Source: Bog-375 sp049698695 (GTDB taxonomy: Bacteria > Acidobacteriota > Terriglobia > Bryobacterales > Bryobacteraceae). Taken from it: 64,000 bases of DNA. The translations under genes and the position numbers were made by a program. The notes under the pieces were generated by a model. That model made no database searches. It saw only the letters and a list, made by a program, of their open reading frames with translations, and had not been told where the DNA came from. Shown here piece after piece: positions 1-8,344 of this stretch (positions are counted from its first letter, which is position 1; every line of letters begins with the position of its first letter). The DNA lies in assembly GCA_049698695.1 (NCBI GenBank), contig JBAVYH010000094.1:24887-88886 (forward strand), given 5' to 3'.

Positions 1-1096
1 GGCGGTGGCGTTGCATGTCGCGGTAAGCGCCGATATCGATGACGAAGTCGTAAGCGTAAAGGCCACCGCGGAAGCCGCTCAGAATCTCGTCGCGGCGCGT
101 GCGGGACTGGAGCGCGACATCGATCACCTCAGCGCGGCGGGGTTCGTTCCAGGCGCACGCCATCTCGTACAGCTCGCGGAAGGGCCGATCGGTAACGGGA
201 TAGAGCAGGGTCGCCACGATGTCCGCCGCTACCTGTGCCGGCCGCACCAGATCGACGCGCGCTGGCTCGCCTGCTTGCGCCCGCGGCGGCAGGTTTTGCG
301 CGGCCCACTGGCTCAGGTCGCGGCGCGAGCGCACCGCGTGCTCGTCCGGCTCCGCATGCCGCGCCAGCGTCGGCGCTAGCGGTTCCGCAGCCGCGTTCTG
401 GTCCCAGCGGCAATCGGGCTCGCGCGCGCAGGCCTCGGCGATCTCCTCACCCAGCGACCGCAGCTCGGCATATTCGGAGGCCTTGAGCCGCCGGATCTGT
501 TTCTCCACGGTGCGTATGCTGGCCACCTGGCCGACGTTGGTGGGCACGCCCCAGAAAAGCAGGTAGCGCGCCACATCAAACGCGCGCGCCGCCAGATTGC
601 GCCGGTAGGCGTCGGGCTTCATCTCCTCAGGGCGCGGCAGGTGCGCGGACAGGCAATCGAACGCCAGCCGGTTCACCTCTTGATACGCGGCCAGCAGCGC
701 CTCACCGGCAGCACGGAAGCTGGTGGCATCGCCGGCTTCCAGTTCCGGCGGCGTCACGAAGCCGGAGCTGGAGAAATCCTGGTAGCGCGACGACTTCGCC
801 TGTCCATCCCAGAGCGGTTCGGCCTCGATCTCCGTCGCGGCCAGTTCGGAAACGCCTTCGAAGCAGATCACCGCGTGGCCGAGGTCGGCAATCGAGGCGT
901 GACCATATTGAAAATAAAAACTTTCCAGGAACTTTTCCGAGTTGTGCGTGCGTACCCATTCAATAGAATCGCGAATCGAATCCGGCGAGCGGCTGTACCG
1001 CGCCAGTGCGTACGCCGATTTCTCGGGCGGCATGGGCGCCGCGGTGATGACGCGTTTCGAGTGGATCAAGACGTTATGATAACGGGGAATGCGCAT
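1..1096 (-). CDS. thyX: Flavin-dependent thymidylate synthase (long ThyX form), 3' end beyond window
   Basis: The reverse strand is open from about 1096 to the window edge with no stop. ThyX proteins methylate dUMP to dTMP using FAD and methylenetetrahydrofolate. The translation has the ThyX-family segment FYFQYGHASIADLGHAV, then LWDGQAKSSRYQDFS, and near the edge DIGAYRDMQRHR, which begins the ThyX signature RHRxxS. The last part of the signature lies outside the window. At over 360 residues before the edge it fits the long, apparently two-domain ThyX version rather than the short 220-residue one. The start may be ATG 1096 (MRIPRYH), TTG 1069 or ATG 1033. If 1096 is right, it overlaps the divergent dut start. 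Sharing a promoter region with dut fits a joint role in dTMP supply. Confidence 0.85.
   Translation of the reverse strand, partial: MRIPRYHNVLIHSKRVITAAPMPPEKSAYALARYSRSPDSIRDSIEWVRTHNSEKFLESFYFQYGHASIADLGHAVICFEGVSELAATEIEAEPLWDGQAKSSRYQDFSSSGFVTPPELEAGDATSFRAAGEALLAAYQEVNRLAFDCLSAHLPRPEEMKPDAYRRNLAARAFDVARYLLFWGVPTNVGQVASIRTVEKQIRRLKASEYAELRSLGEEIAEACAREPDCRWDQNAAAEPLAPTLARHAEPDEHAVRSRRDLSQWAAQNLPPRAQAGEPARVDLVRPAQVAADIVATLLYPVTDRPFRELYEMACAWNEPRRAEVIDVALQSRTRRDEILSGFRGGLYAYDFVIDIGAYRDMQRHR
1089..1096. other. 8-bp palindrome holding both divergent start codons (thyX/dut)
   Basis: The sequence ATGCGCAT is its own reverse complement. Read on the plus strand it is the first codons of dut (Met-Arg-Ile). 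Read on the minus strand it is the first codons of the longest thyX frame (also Met-Arg-Ile). Each gene's ribosome-binding region would then lie inside the other's coding sequence. This is certain for dut, since an in-frame stop sits at 1080-1082, and possible for thyX. Confidence 0.6.
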
Positions 1097-1520
1097 ACGA
1101 ATCCAACCCATTCACCCCAACGCGGTGCTGCCCGAGTACGCCCATGGTCCGGAGGAAGACGCCGGCATGGACCTGCGCGCGGTGGAAGATACCGTGCTCG
1201 CGCCCGGCGTGCCGCGGCTGGTGCCGACGGGACTCACCATCGCCCTGCCGCCTGGATACGAGGCGCAGGTGCGGCCTCGCAGCGGGTTGGCGCTGCGCCA
1301 TGCCATCACTATGCCCAACGCGCCGGGCACCATCGACCCGGGCTATCGCGGCGAAATCCGCGTCATCCTGTTGAACCTTGGTCGCGAACCGTACACGGTG
1401 CACGCCGGGGACCGCATCGCTCAGATGATCGTGGCGCGCTACGAAGCGGTGGAGTGGGATGCAGGGGAACTGCCGGAGTCCACTCGCGGGGCCGGCGGCT
1501 TCGGCTCGTCGGGGCGATAA
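1089..1520 (+). CDS. dut: dUTP diphosphatase (dUTPase)
   Basis: This enzyme hydrolyses dUTP to dUMP and pyrophosphate, keeping uracil out of DNA and feeding dTMP synthesis. The 143-residue length is normal for the trimeric family. All five motifs are visible: AGMDLRA near residue 25, RPRSGLALRH near 62, GTIDPGYRGEIRV near 79, RIAQMIV near 109, and the C-terminal P-loop-like RGAGGFGSSG. ATG 1089 is the only sensible start, because an in-frame TAA lies at 1080. The gene is divergent from and overlapping with thyX, the next enzyme of the pathway. Confidence 0.96.
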   Translation: MRIRIQPIHPNAVLPEYAHGPEEDAGMDLRAVEDTVLAPGVPRLVPTGLTIALPPGYEAQVRPRSGLALRHAITMPNAPGTIDPGYRGEIRVILLNLGREPYTVHAGDRIAQMIVARYEAVEWDAGELPESTRGAGGFGSSGR

Positions 1521-1680
1521 GAAACGCTCGGAACGCGCGAGCGCGCTGTAGCGCCGACGGTCTTGCCGCCGGTTCTCTGCGTGCGCCGCGTCGCCACTCA
1601 TGTCGGCGCCTGTGGGATCACTTGTCCCGCATCGGCGGGTTGCAACTTGCCCCACCGAAACAAGGCGGCGTCCGCGTCAT

Positions 1681-1689
1681 TGCTATAGT
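1681..1689 (+). promoter_or_regulatory. Extended -10 promoter for the exporter operon
   Basis: TGCTATAGT matches an extended -10 (TGn plus TATAGT at 1684-1689). It lies 24 bases before the ATG of the first exporter gene, leaving a leader of roughly 18 bases that contains a GAGAGA ribosome-binding sequence. No good -35 was seen. Confidence 0.45.
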
Positions 1690-1713
1690 GAAAAGATCCC
1701 CTAGAGAGAATGC

Positions 1714-2871
1714 ATGCGATTCCTGCCGCTGATTCTGAGAAACTCGTGGCGCAATCGCCGGCGCACGCTGCTCACCATCGCCAGCATCGGCGTTTCCATG
1801 TGCCTGCTCGGCGTGATGATCGCCATGTACAGCGCGTTCTGGCTGGCCAAACCGAAGGACAACCAGGCGCTCCGGCTGGTGGTGCGCAACCGGGTCTCGC
1901 TGGCGGTGTTTCTCCCCCTCGCCTATCAGCAGCAAATCGAGAAAATCCCCGGAGTGCGCCTGGTGATGATCGATACCTGGTTTGGCGGAGTCTACAAAGA
2001 TGCGCGGGAAGCCCGCAATAATTTCCCGCGCTTTTCCGTGGAGCCGGAAAAGCTGTTCCCGCTATTTGCCGAGTGGACCATTCCGGAAGACCAGAAGCAG
2101 GCCTTCATCCATGAGCGCACCGCCTGCGTGATCGGCCGCGACCTGGCCGAAGCGTTTAACTTTCACCTCGGCGACCGCATCCCGATCCAGGGCGACATTT
2201 TCCCCGGCAATTTCGAATTCACCGTGCGCGGCATTTTCGACGCTCCCTCCAACAGCGACGTGATGTTCTTCAACAAGGAGTACATCGACCAGGCGTTACC
2301 CGAGCGGCGCCGCGGCCAGGCGGACACTTTTTATGTTCTGATCGACGACCCGCAGCACTCTTCGCGCGTCGCCGATGCGATCGACGCCCAGTTTCACAAT
2401 TCCACCTCGCAGACCAAGACCGAGTCCGAGCAGGCCTTCGTGGTCGGGTTCCTTTCGCTGCTCGGCAACGTGCGCATGTTTCTGGTCTGGATTTCCGCCG
2501 CCGTGATGTTCACCATTCTGCTGGTCTCGGCCAACACCATGGCCATGTCGGTGCGCGAGCGCGTGCGGGAAGTAGGGGTTTTGAAGACGCTGGGTTTCAC
2601 CCAAGGCAACATTCTGGGATTGATTCTGGGTGAGGCGGTGGCGATTTCGTTGGCCGGCGGTGCCATCGGCTACATAATTTCCACCTTTCTGCTGAAAGGC
2701 GTCGAGCGCAGCCCGATGGGCGGTTTTCTGCCCGCGCTGCGAGTGGTCGATCCGGTGATCGCCGCGGTGTGCATACTGCTGGCCGCTTTGATCGGCCTGG
2801 TCAGCTCATTGGTTCCCGCCATGGGAGCTTCGCGCGCTCCCATTGTCGAGTCTCTGCGGAGCACGGACTGA
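1714..2871 (+). CDS. ABC transporter permease, FtsX/MacB type (first of pair)
   Basis: This 385-residue inner-membrane protein has the FtsX/MacB layout: one N-terminal transmembrane helix (about residues 15-45), a long periplasmic domain, and three C-terminal helices (from about 245). The N-terminus LRNSWRNRRRTLLTIASIGVS is typical of the family. ATG 1714 is preceded by GAGAGA; an overlapping ATG at 1710 is out of frame. It is the first gene of a four-gene set (permease, permease, adaptor, ATPase) with gaps of only a few bases. The set resembles MacAB-type exporters or lipoprotein/antimicrobial efflux systems. The substrate cannot be read from the sequence. Confidence 0.88.
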   Translation: MRFLPLILRNSWRNRRRTLLTIASIGVSMCLLGVMIAMYSAFWLAKPKDNQALRLVVRNRVSLAVFLPLAYQQQIEKIPGVRLVMIDTWFGGVYKDAREARNNFPRFSVEPEKLFPLFAEWTIPEDQKQAFIHERTACVIGRDLAEAFNFHLGDRIPIQGDIFPGNFEFTVRGIFDAPSNSDVMFFNKEYIDQALPERRRGQADTFYVLIDDPQHSSRVADAIDAQFHNSTSQTKTESEQAFVVGFLSLLGNVRMFLVWISAAVMFTILLVSANTMAMSVRERVREVGVLKTLGFTQGNILGLILGEAVAISLAGGAIGYIISTFLLKGVERSPMGGFLPALRVVDPVIAAVCILLAALIGLVSSLVPAMGASRAPIVESLRSTD

Positions 2872-2875
2872 CGCC

Positions 2876-4036
2876 ATGGCGATTCCCCTCTCTTACAATC
2901 TCCGCAACCTGGTGGTTCGCCGCACCACCACGCTGATGACCGCGCTGGGCATCGCGCTCACCGTGGCCGTGCTGCTGGCCGTGCTGGCGCTGGTGAACGG
3001 ACTGCGCGTCACGCTGGCGACCTCGGGCGACCCGCGCCACGTGCTGGTAACGCGCAAAGGCGCCAGCTCCGAGCTCACCAGCCTGGTGACGCGGGAGCAG
3101 TTCCAGGACCTGAAGTTCAAACCGGGCATCGCCACCGGCGCCGACGGGCGGCCGCTGGCCTCGCTCGAGCTGATCACCATCATCAGCCTGGAAGCCGAAG
3201 GCAGCGACACCGGCGACAACGTCACCATCCGCGGCCTGATGCCCGCCGGCATTGCCATGCGGCACAACGTCAAGCTGATCGCCGGCCGCTGGTTCCGCCG
3301 GGGCGTGAACGAGGCCGTGGTGGGCAAGGCTTTGTCCGATCAGTACCCCGCCGCGCGCATCGGGAAGAAGCTGCGCATGGGCCGCAGCGATTGGGTAATC
3401 GTCGGCGTGATGGATGCCGGACTCGGCGCGCAGGAAAGCGAAATCTGGGGCGATCTGGACCAGGTGAGCGCGGACTGGAACCGCATCCAGTATCTGAGCT
3501 CGGCCCTGGTGGAAGCTCCCGACGCCTCCACGGCGCGAGCCCTGGTGAACTCGATCAGCGACGACACGCGCCTCGATCTGGGCGCGGAGCTCGAAACCGA
3601 TTATTTCGCCCGCCAAACGCAATCCGCCACACCGATTGAGTACACCGGCATCTTTGTCGCCATCATCATGGCGGTAGGAAGCTCATTCGCCGCCATGAAC
3701 ACCATGTACGCGGCGGTGGCGCGGCGCGCGCGTGAGATCGGGACGCTGCGAGTGCTGGGATTCTCCAAGCTCAGCATTCTGACCAGCTTTTGGGTGGAAT
3801 CGGTGTTGTTGGCGGGGCTGGGCGGGGTGATCGGCTGCCTGCTGGTGTTGCCGCTGAACGGCGCCACCACCGAAATCGGCGCCAACTTCTCGCAATTGGC
3901 CTTCGGTTTTCACGTCACGCCGGAGAGCATGGTGGCGGGCATCGTCTTCGCAGTTGCGCTGGGCAGCCTTGGCGGCCTGTTTCCGGCCGCCGCGGCGGCG
4001 AAAAAGGAGATTCTCACCGCCCTGCGGGAAATCTAA
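2876..4036 (+). CDS. ABC transporter permease, FtsX/MacB type (second of pair)
   Basis: This 386-residue paralogue of the preceding permease starts four bases after its stop, so the two are probably co-translated. It begins MAIPLSYNLRNLVVRRTTT with one N-terminal helix (about residues 20-45). A soluble periplasmic domain follows, then C-terminal helices containing VARRAREIGTLRVLGFS, the coupling-helix-like motif of FtsX proteins. A GGAG lies just upstream of ATG 2876. The frame is open further upstream, but the extra residues overlap the previous gene and look non-coding. The two permeases probably form a heterodimer served by the ATPase at 5427. Confidence 0.88.
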   Translation: MAIPLSYNLRNLVVRRTTTLMTALGIALTVAVLLAVLALVNGLRVTLATSGDPRHVLVTRKGASSELTSLVTREQFQDLKFKPGIATGADGRPLASLELITIISLEAEGSDTGDNVTIRGLMPAGIAMRHNVKLIAGRWFRRGVNEAVVGKALSDQYPAARIGKKLRMGRSDWVIVGVMDAGLGAQESEIWGDLDQVSADWNRIQYLSSALVEAPDASTARALVNSISDDTRLDLGAELETDYFARQTQSATPIEYTGIFVAIIMAVGSSFAAMNTMYAAVARRAREIGTLRVLGFSKLSILTSFWVESVLLAGLGGVIGCLLVLPLNGATTEIGANFSQLAFGFHVTPESMVAGIVFAVALGSLGGLFPAAAAAKKEILTALREI

Positions 4037-4041
4037 GGATT

Positions 4042-5388
4042 ATGGACGAGGAACTGAAAAGCCTGCAGATCGATCGCGGCCAGCGGCGCTCCGGCCAGCC
4101 GTCGCGCTGGGCCGTGCGCTGGATCGTTATCGGCGTGGTGGTTTTCCTCCTTTTAGGCGCGTGGCGCTTTTTCTCGGAGAAAGTCAATGCAGCGCCGCTG
4201 GTGGACGTCCAGCGGGTTAGCGCCATGAGCGCGGCCAGCGCGCCGGAAGGCGTGGTGCTCAACGCGGCCGGCTACATCGTGGCGGCACACCGCATCGAAG
4301 TGGCCGCCAAAGTCATCGGCAAAGTGAAATGGATCGGCGTCGACAAAGGCGACCACGTGCAGGAAGGACAGGTGATCGTCCGCCTGGAAGACGACGAATA
4401 CCAGGCGCAACTGGAGCAGGCCAAAGGGCAAATGGCCAATCTCGAAGCCAAGCTGGCTGAGGCGCTCAATGGCTCGCGCCCGGAAGAGGTGGCGGCTGCC
4501 AAGGCCAATCTGGATTCGGCCAAGGCCGATATGGACGACGCCAGGCTGAGCGTCGACCGCGCCAGGAAACTGCGCCAGACCGGGCTGACCGCGCAGCAAT
4601 CCGTGGATGACGCCCAGACCCGTTACGATGGCGCGGTGCACCGCGTCAATTCGCTCGAGAAGACCTACGAACTGGTCAAGCTGGGGCCGCGGCAGGAGGA
4701 AATCGATTCCCTGCGCGGGCAGGTCGAGCAAGCCAAGGGCACGGTGGCCTACGCCGAAACCGCCCTCGCCAACACCGTCATCCGCGCCCCGGTCACCGGC
4801 ACCATTCTCGAGCGCGAAGTGGAGAAGGGCGAATTCGTTACCACCAGCTTCGTGGGCGACCGCGGCGCCAAAGGCTACGTGGTCGCGCTGGCGGATTTGA
4901 ACGACCTGGAAGTGGAGCTGGATATCGCGCAGAACGATTTCGCCAAGCTGCACTCCGGCCAGCGCGGTATCGTCACCACCGATGCTTTCCCGGACCGCAG
5001 GTACGACGGATTCATCAAGGAAATCTCACCCGAGGCCAACCGCCAGAAGGCTACCGTCCAGATCAAAGTCAAGGTAACCAAGCCGGACCAATTCCTGCGG
5101 CCGGAGATGAACGCCAGCGTCGCGTTTCTCTCCGACGCCAAGCCGGAAGCGGCCACTAGCAGCGCCGCAACCCCAGCCAGGCCGGTGGTGATTGTGCCGG
5201 CAGCCGCCGTCCGCGACAACGCGGTCTTCGTGCTGCTCGACGGCAAAGCCGTGCGGCGGCCCGTCAAAGTCGGCGCAGCCTCGAGCGGAGGCGTGCGCAT
5301 CGACCAGGGCCTGGTGGGCGGCGAAGACCTGATCGCCGACCCGCCGCCCGATCTGAAGGACGGTGAGAAAGTGCGGCGCAAAGCATAA
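4042..5388 (+). CDS. HlyD/MacA-type periplasmic adaptor
   Basis: This 448-residue membrane-fusion protein bridges the inner-membrane transporter and the outer membrane in tripartite efflux. A short cytoplasmic N-terminus is followed by one helix (WIVIGVVVFLLLGAW, about residues 31-46). Next come a split biotinyl-lipoyl domain (VAAKVIGKVKWIGVDKGDHV and VIRAPVTGTILEREVEKGEF) around a long alpha-helical hairpin (about 125-240), then a beta-barrel domain. ATG 4042 follows a TAAGGA ribosome-binding site overlapping the permease stop. The frame is open far upstream inside the permease gene, but that part is not coding. Confidence 0.9.
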   Translation: MDEELKSLQIDRGQRRSGQPSRWAVRWIVIGVVVFLLLGAWRFFSEKVNAAPLVDVQRVSAMSAASAPEGVVLNAAGYIVAAHRIEVAAKVIGKVKWIGVDKGDHVQEGQVIVRLEDDEYQAQLEQAKGQMANLEAKLAEALNGSRPEEVAAAKANLDSAKADMDDARLSVDRARKLRQTGLTAQQSVDDAQTRYDGAVHRVNSLEKTYELVKLGPRQEEIDSLRGQVEQAKGTVAYAETALANTVIRAPVTGTILEREVEKGEFVTTSFVGDRGAKGYVVALADLNDLEVELDIAQNDFAKLHSGQRGIVTTDAFPDRRYDGFIKEISPEANRQKATVQIKVKVTKPDQFLRPEMNASVAFLSDAKPEAATSSAATPARPVVIVPAAAVRDNAVFVLLDGKAVRRPVKVGAASSGGVRIDQGLVGGEDLIADPPPDLKDGEKVRRKA

Positions 5389-5394
5389 CGTGGA

Positions 5395-5412
5395 GCAGGC
5401 GCTTTCGCCTGC
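5395..5412. repeat. Short palindromic repeat, GCAGGC family
   Basis: GCAGGCG and CGCCTGC form a 7-bp stem with loop CTTT, between the adaptor and ATPase genes. The flanks (GTGG before, CAAC after) match those of the hairpin at 16716, so the two belong to one repeat family. Confidence 0.6.
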
Positions 5413-5426
5413 CAACTCTAGCAGCC

Positions 5427-6116
5427 ATGAGCGAACCAATCATCGAAACCCGCAACCTTACCAAAGAATTCTTGCGCGACGAGTTTCACGTCGTGGCGTT
5501 GAAAGACGTGACCCTGCAAATTCCCAAAGGCGAGTTCGTGACTTTGATGGGACCGTCCGGCTCGGGCAAGTCCACCCTGCTGCATCTGATTGCCGCCATG
5601 GACCGCCCTACCAGCGGCGAGATCCGCGTGCTGGGTCACAACCTGCGCGAATTGAACGATCGCGAAATCGCCCATTGGCGCAATGAGCACGTGGGGTTCG
5701 TCTTCCAGCAGTTCAACCTCATCCCTGTGCTCACCGCCATCGAGAACGTCGAGCTGCCGCTCAAGCTCACCCGTCTCAAGAAGGCCGAGCGCATGGAGCA
5801 CGCCACCACTGCGCTTACGCTGGTAGGGCTGGGGGACCGCCTCCGCCACTTCCCGCGCCAGCTCTCCGGCGGCCAGGAGCAGCGCGTGGCCATCGCCCGT
5901 GCCATCGTCACCGACCCCGCCTTGATCCTCGCCGACGAGCCCACCGGCAATCTCGACGCAGGCTCCGCGCAGGAGGTGCTCACCATCCTTTCCAAGCTCA
6001 ATAAGGAATACGGCAAGACCATCGTCATGGTCACCCACGACCCGCACGCCGCCCAGTTCGCCACCCGCGTCCATCACCTCGAAAAGGGCGAGCTCATGGC
6101 CGCCGCCACGGCGTAG
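5427..6116 (+). CDS. ABC transporter ATPase, LolD/MacB type
   Basis: This 229-residue ATP-binding subunit powers the exporter encoded just upstream. Visible motifs are Walker A GPSGSGKS (about residue 40), Q-loop FVFQQFNLIP, signature LSGGQEQRVAIARAI, Walker B LILADEPTGNLD, and H-loop VTHDPHAAQFA. Length and motif order match the LolD/MacB/FtsE class that partners with FtsX-like permeases. It is the last gene of the operon that begins at 1714, separated from the adaptor gene by a small palindromic repeat. Confidence 0.93.
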   Translation: MSEPIIETRNLTKEFLRDEFHVVALKDVTLQIPKGEFVTLMGPSGSGKSTLLHLIAAMDRPTSGEIRVLGHNLRELNDREIAHWRNEHVGFVFQQFNLIPVLTAIENVELPLKLTRLKKAERMEHATTALTLVGLGDRLRHFPRQLSGGQEQRVAIARAIVTDPALILADEPTGNLDAGSAQEVLTILSKLNKEYGKTIVMVTHDPHAAQFATRVHHLEKGELMAAATA

Positions 6117-6128
6117 GTGCCGGGGGGC

Positions 6129-6446
6129 TCATGCGACCGCGGCAAGCCCTTTCTTCTCGACCAGCGATAGGAGCTTTAGCGAGGCCCCGGAGGGACGCTT
6201 TTCGCCACGCTCCCACTTGCTGACAAGGCTGCCGGTGACGTTCAGGTAGTTGGCAAAAACAGTTTGGCTGACGCGTTCTCTCTCGCGGATCGCCTTGATC
6301 TCTTCGGGCTTCAGCGGCCGGATGGGTGTAAGACAGGCATCATCGAAACGCCGCATCGTCTGTTTGTCGATGGCCCCAACATCGTGCAGTGCCTCCATAG
6401 TTTCATGGATGGCCGCCATCGCATCACTTCGATACTTTTTGCTCAT
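6129..6446 (-). CDS. XRE-family antitoxin (HigA/NadS-like)
   Basis: This 105-residue protein has a C-terminal helix-turn-helix: IRERERVSQTVFANYLNVTGSLVSKWERGEKRPSG. That arrangement is typical of HigA/NadS-type antitoxins, which neutralise a RelE-like toxin and repress the shared promoter. It starts five bases after the toxin stop, in the toxin-first order common for this subgroup. The pair is on the minus strand between the exporter and cysH, a common place for a small mobile addiction module. Confidence 0.88.
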   Translation of the reverse strand: MSKKYRSDAMAAIHETMEALHDVGAIDKQTMRRFDDACLTPIRPLKPEEIKAIRERERVSQTVFANYLNVTGSLVSKWERGEKRPSGASLKLLSLVEKKGLAAVA

Positions 6447-6451
6447 TCGCT

Positions 6452-6813
6452 TTACACCTCTATAAAATCGCCTCTCCTCAACAACTCTGCGAGTTGCTTC
6501 TCCGATAACGCCAGCACGTGCTTCGCTGCTTCCTTGAATTGTTCTTCCTCGTCGTCATCGATGTTCGCCCGTCCGCTCTTGGCGAACCCGTACACGAAGA
6601 ATGCCCTGGCTCCGCGTCGGAAAAGAATGATCGTCCGGTAGCCTTTCGATCGTCCCTGGCCAGGCCTGGCGATACGCTGTTTGATGACACCACCGCCAAG
6701 GTCAGCGTCGATCTGGCCTTTTTCGGCCCGAGCAACAGCTTCACGCAGCGTCGCGTCCGAAATCGCTTCCTTCCCGGCAAAGCGTTGAAACCCCTGGACT
6801 TGAAAATCCGCAC
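6452..6813 (-). CDS. RelE/HigB-type toxin (DUF1044 group) with probable N-terminal frameshift
   Basis: The body (FAGKEAISDATLREAVARAE, GGGVIKQRIARPGQG, YRTIILFRRG, FFVYGFAKS) is the RelE-like toxin family of about 120 residues that acts as an mRNA interferase. The expected N-terminus, MRIFKSRGF, is encoded from GTG 6813 but in a different frame from the body. The frames would join if one G were restored in the four-base G run at about 6791-6794. An uninterrupted frame exists from ATG 6832 (METRAYRADF), but that ATG lies inside the -10 element of a strong promoter. The gene is therefore either inactivated, a sequencing error, or uses an unusual start. Confidence 0.7.
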
Positions 6814-6830
6814 GGTATGCCCGAGTTTCC

Positions 6831-6859
6831 ATTATATAGCACTGGGTACCATATTTCAA
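6831..6859 (-). promoter_or_regulatory. Promoter of the toxin-antitoxin pair
   Basis: On the minus strand TTGAAA (6854-6859) and TATAAT (6831-6836) are separated by exactly 17 bases, close to the bacterial consensus. Transcription would start near 6824, downstream of the ATG at 6832. This supports GTG 6813 as the original toxin start. Confidence 0.7.
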
Positions 6860-6996
6860 ACGACGCCATCCGCGAGGATCATGGACCTGTCCGGGTTGGG
6901 CCCTGAGTGCTATTGTGATCGATAAAGGGCGGCGAGTAGCCCCAACAAAGATGGGTAGCTTGACAATCGCCGCATTCTGCGTAATCCTGATAGAGA

Positions 6997-7704
6997 TTGG
7001 GACCATACAGCCGTTTCGAAAATGTAGCAGCCTCCCACCTGGTGCGCTGGGCCATCGAAACCCACCAGGAACGCTTCGCCATCGCTACCAGTTTTCAGAA
7101 GGGAGGCATGGTGCTGCTGGACTTGGCGTGGCGCACGGGCTTGCCGTTCCGGGCTTTCACACTGGATACCGGGCGGCTACCGGAAGAGACACATTCCATG
7201 ATCGAGGATGTGCGGCAGCGGTACGGCATCGCCGTGGAAATCGTGAAGCCCGACCCAGCCGAGGTCCGCGACATGGTTCAGGCGCATGGGCCGGACCTGT
7301 TCTACTGCAGCCCCGGATTGCGCCAGATGTGCTGTAACGTACGGAAAGTTCGGCCGTTTGAACGTAAACTCCAGGAGTTTGACGCCTGGGCGACCGGTCT
7401 CCGGCGGGGACAGGGCGCAACCCGCGCGGCGGTGCCGAAAGTGGCGGAAGAGGCAGGCCGCCTCAAGCTCGCACCGTTAGCGGACTGGAGCGCGGAGCAA
7501 GTGGACGCCTATCTCCGCCGTTACGATGTCCCGGTGCATCCGCTGTACGAACAGGGGTACACCAGCATCGGCTGCGCCCCCTGCACGCGGGCTATCCTGG
7601 AAGGCGAGGATGAACGCGCCGGCCGGTGGTGGTGGGAAGTGGACACGAAAAAGGAATGCGGCATCCATTTCGCGGCGGATGGTTCCAGCCGAGCGGCTTC
7701 GTAG
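6997..7704 (+). CDS. cysH: Phosphoadenylyl/adenylyl-sulfate reductase
   Basis: This enzyme reduces activated sulfate (APS or PAPS) to sulfite in assimilation. The fold motifs are visible: IATSFQKGGMVLLDLA, TLDTGRLPEET, and ATGLRRGQGATR. The iron-sulfur cysteines are present as MCCNVRK and CAPC with a following ECGIHF, which points to the [4Fe-4S] APS-reductase subtype. The 235-residue length is normal. Because an in-frame stop ends at 6993, TTG 6997 is the first available start; it has only a weak ribosome-binding site. The APS kinase gene cysC follows. No ATP sulfurylase gene is in the window. Confidence 0.9.
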   Translation: MGPYSRFENVAASHLVRWAIETHQERFAIATSFQKGGMVLLDLAWRTGLPFRAFTLDTGRLPEETHSMIEDVRQRYGIAVEIVKPDPAEVRDMVQAHGPDLFYCSPGLRQMCCNVRKVRPFERKLQEFDAWATGLRRGQGATRAAVPKVAEEAGRLKLAPLADWSAEQVDAYLRRYDVPVHPLYEQGYTSIGCAPCTRAILEGEDERAGRWWWEVDTKKECGIHFAADGSSRAAS

Positions 7705-7732
7705 CACGCCGGAGGCGCGCTACATGGCATTG

Positions 7733-7755
7733 TAGGGCCCGGGCATGCCCGGCCC
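7733..7755. repeat. GTAGGG / GGCATGCC palindromic repeat, copy 1
   Basis: GTAGGG leads into the 14-bp palindrome CCGGGCATGCCCGG between cysH and cysC. Further copies with the same 5' GTAGGG-like flank and GGCATGCC core lie at 13700, 19223 and 36580. Confidence 0.7.
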
Positions 7756-7789
7756 GGTGGCCGCACTTCTAAAAGGGCGCACGCAACAA

Positions 7790-8344
7790 ATGCACAAGGG
7801 CTTCACACTCTGGTTCACGGGCATGTCCGGAGCGGGCAAGAGCACCATTGCCGGGCTGCTCGAAAACCGCCTGCGCGCGTACCAGGCCAAGGTAGAGGTG
7901 CTCGATGGCGACGAAGTTCGCGCGTGCCTGTCCAAGGGGCTCGGTTTCAGCAAGCAGGACCGGGACGAAAACATCCGCCGCATCGGCTATGTATGCGAGT
8001 TGCTCTCCCGCAACGGCGTCATCGCCATCGCCGCCGCCATCTCACCCTACCGGGCGGTGCGCGATGAGGTGCGGGCACGCATCGCCAACTTCGTCGAAGT
8101 GTACGTGGAGTGCCCGGTCGAAACCCTGGCCCAGCGCGATGTCAAGGGCCTGTACAGGCAGGCGCTGGCGGGCGCTATCCCGCAATTTACCGGCATCTCT
8201 GATCCTTACGAGCCGCCGCTTCATCCCGAGGTGACGGTCGACTCGTCGCGCCAGACCCCGCAAGAAAGTGCCGATCGGATCTGGGCTACACTGGAACATC
8301 TGGGTCTCATCTCCTTTGATCGATCTGCACTCGCACACGAATGA
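7790..8344 (+). CDS. cysC: Adenylyl-sulfate kinase
   Basis: CysC phosphorylates APS to PAPS with ATP. It begins MHKGFTLWFTGMSGAGKST with a Walker A motif at about residue 12. It continues with VLDGDEVRACLSKGLGFSKQDRDENIRRIGYV, the CysC nucleotide and APS-binding region. The 184-residue length is usual. ATG 7790 follows an AAAAGGG ribosome-binding site. The frame is open back to 7745, but that ATG sits inside a palindromic repeat and is unlikely to be used. The 3' end overlaps the next gene. Having both cysC and an APS-type cysH suggests that PAPS may serve other sulfotransfer reactions. Confidence 0.93.
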   Translation: MHKGFTLWFTGMSGAGKSTIAGLLENRLRAYQAKVEVLDGDEVRACLSKGLGFSKQDRDENIRRIGYVCELLSRNGVIAIAAAISPYRAVRDEVRARIANFVEVYVECPVETLAQRDVKGLYRQALAGAIPQFTGISDPYEPPLHPEVTVDSSRQTPQESADRIWATLEHLGLISFDRSALAHE

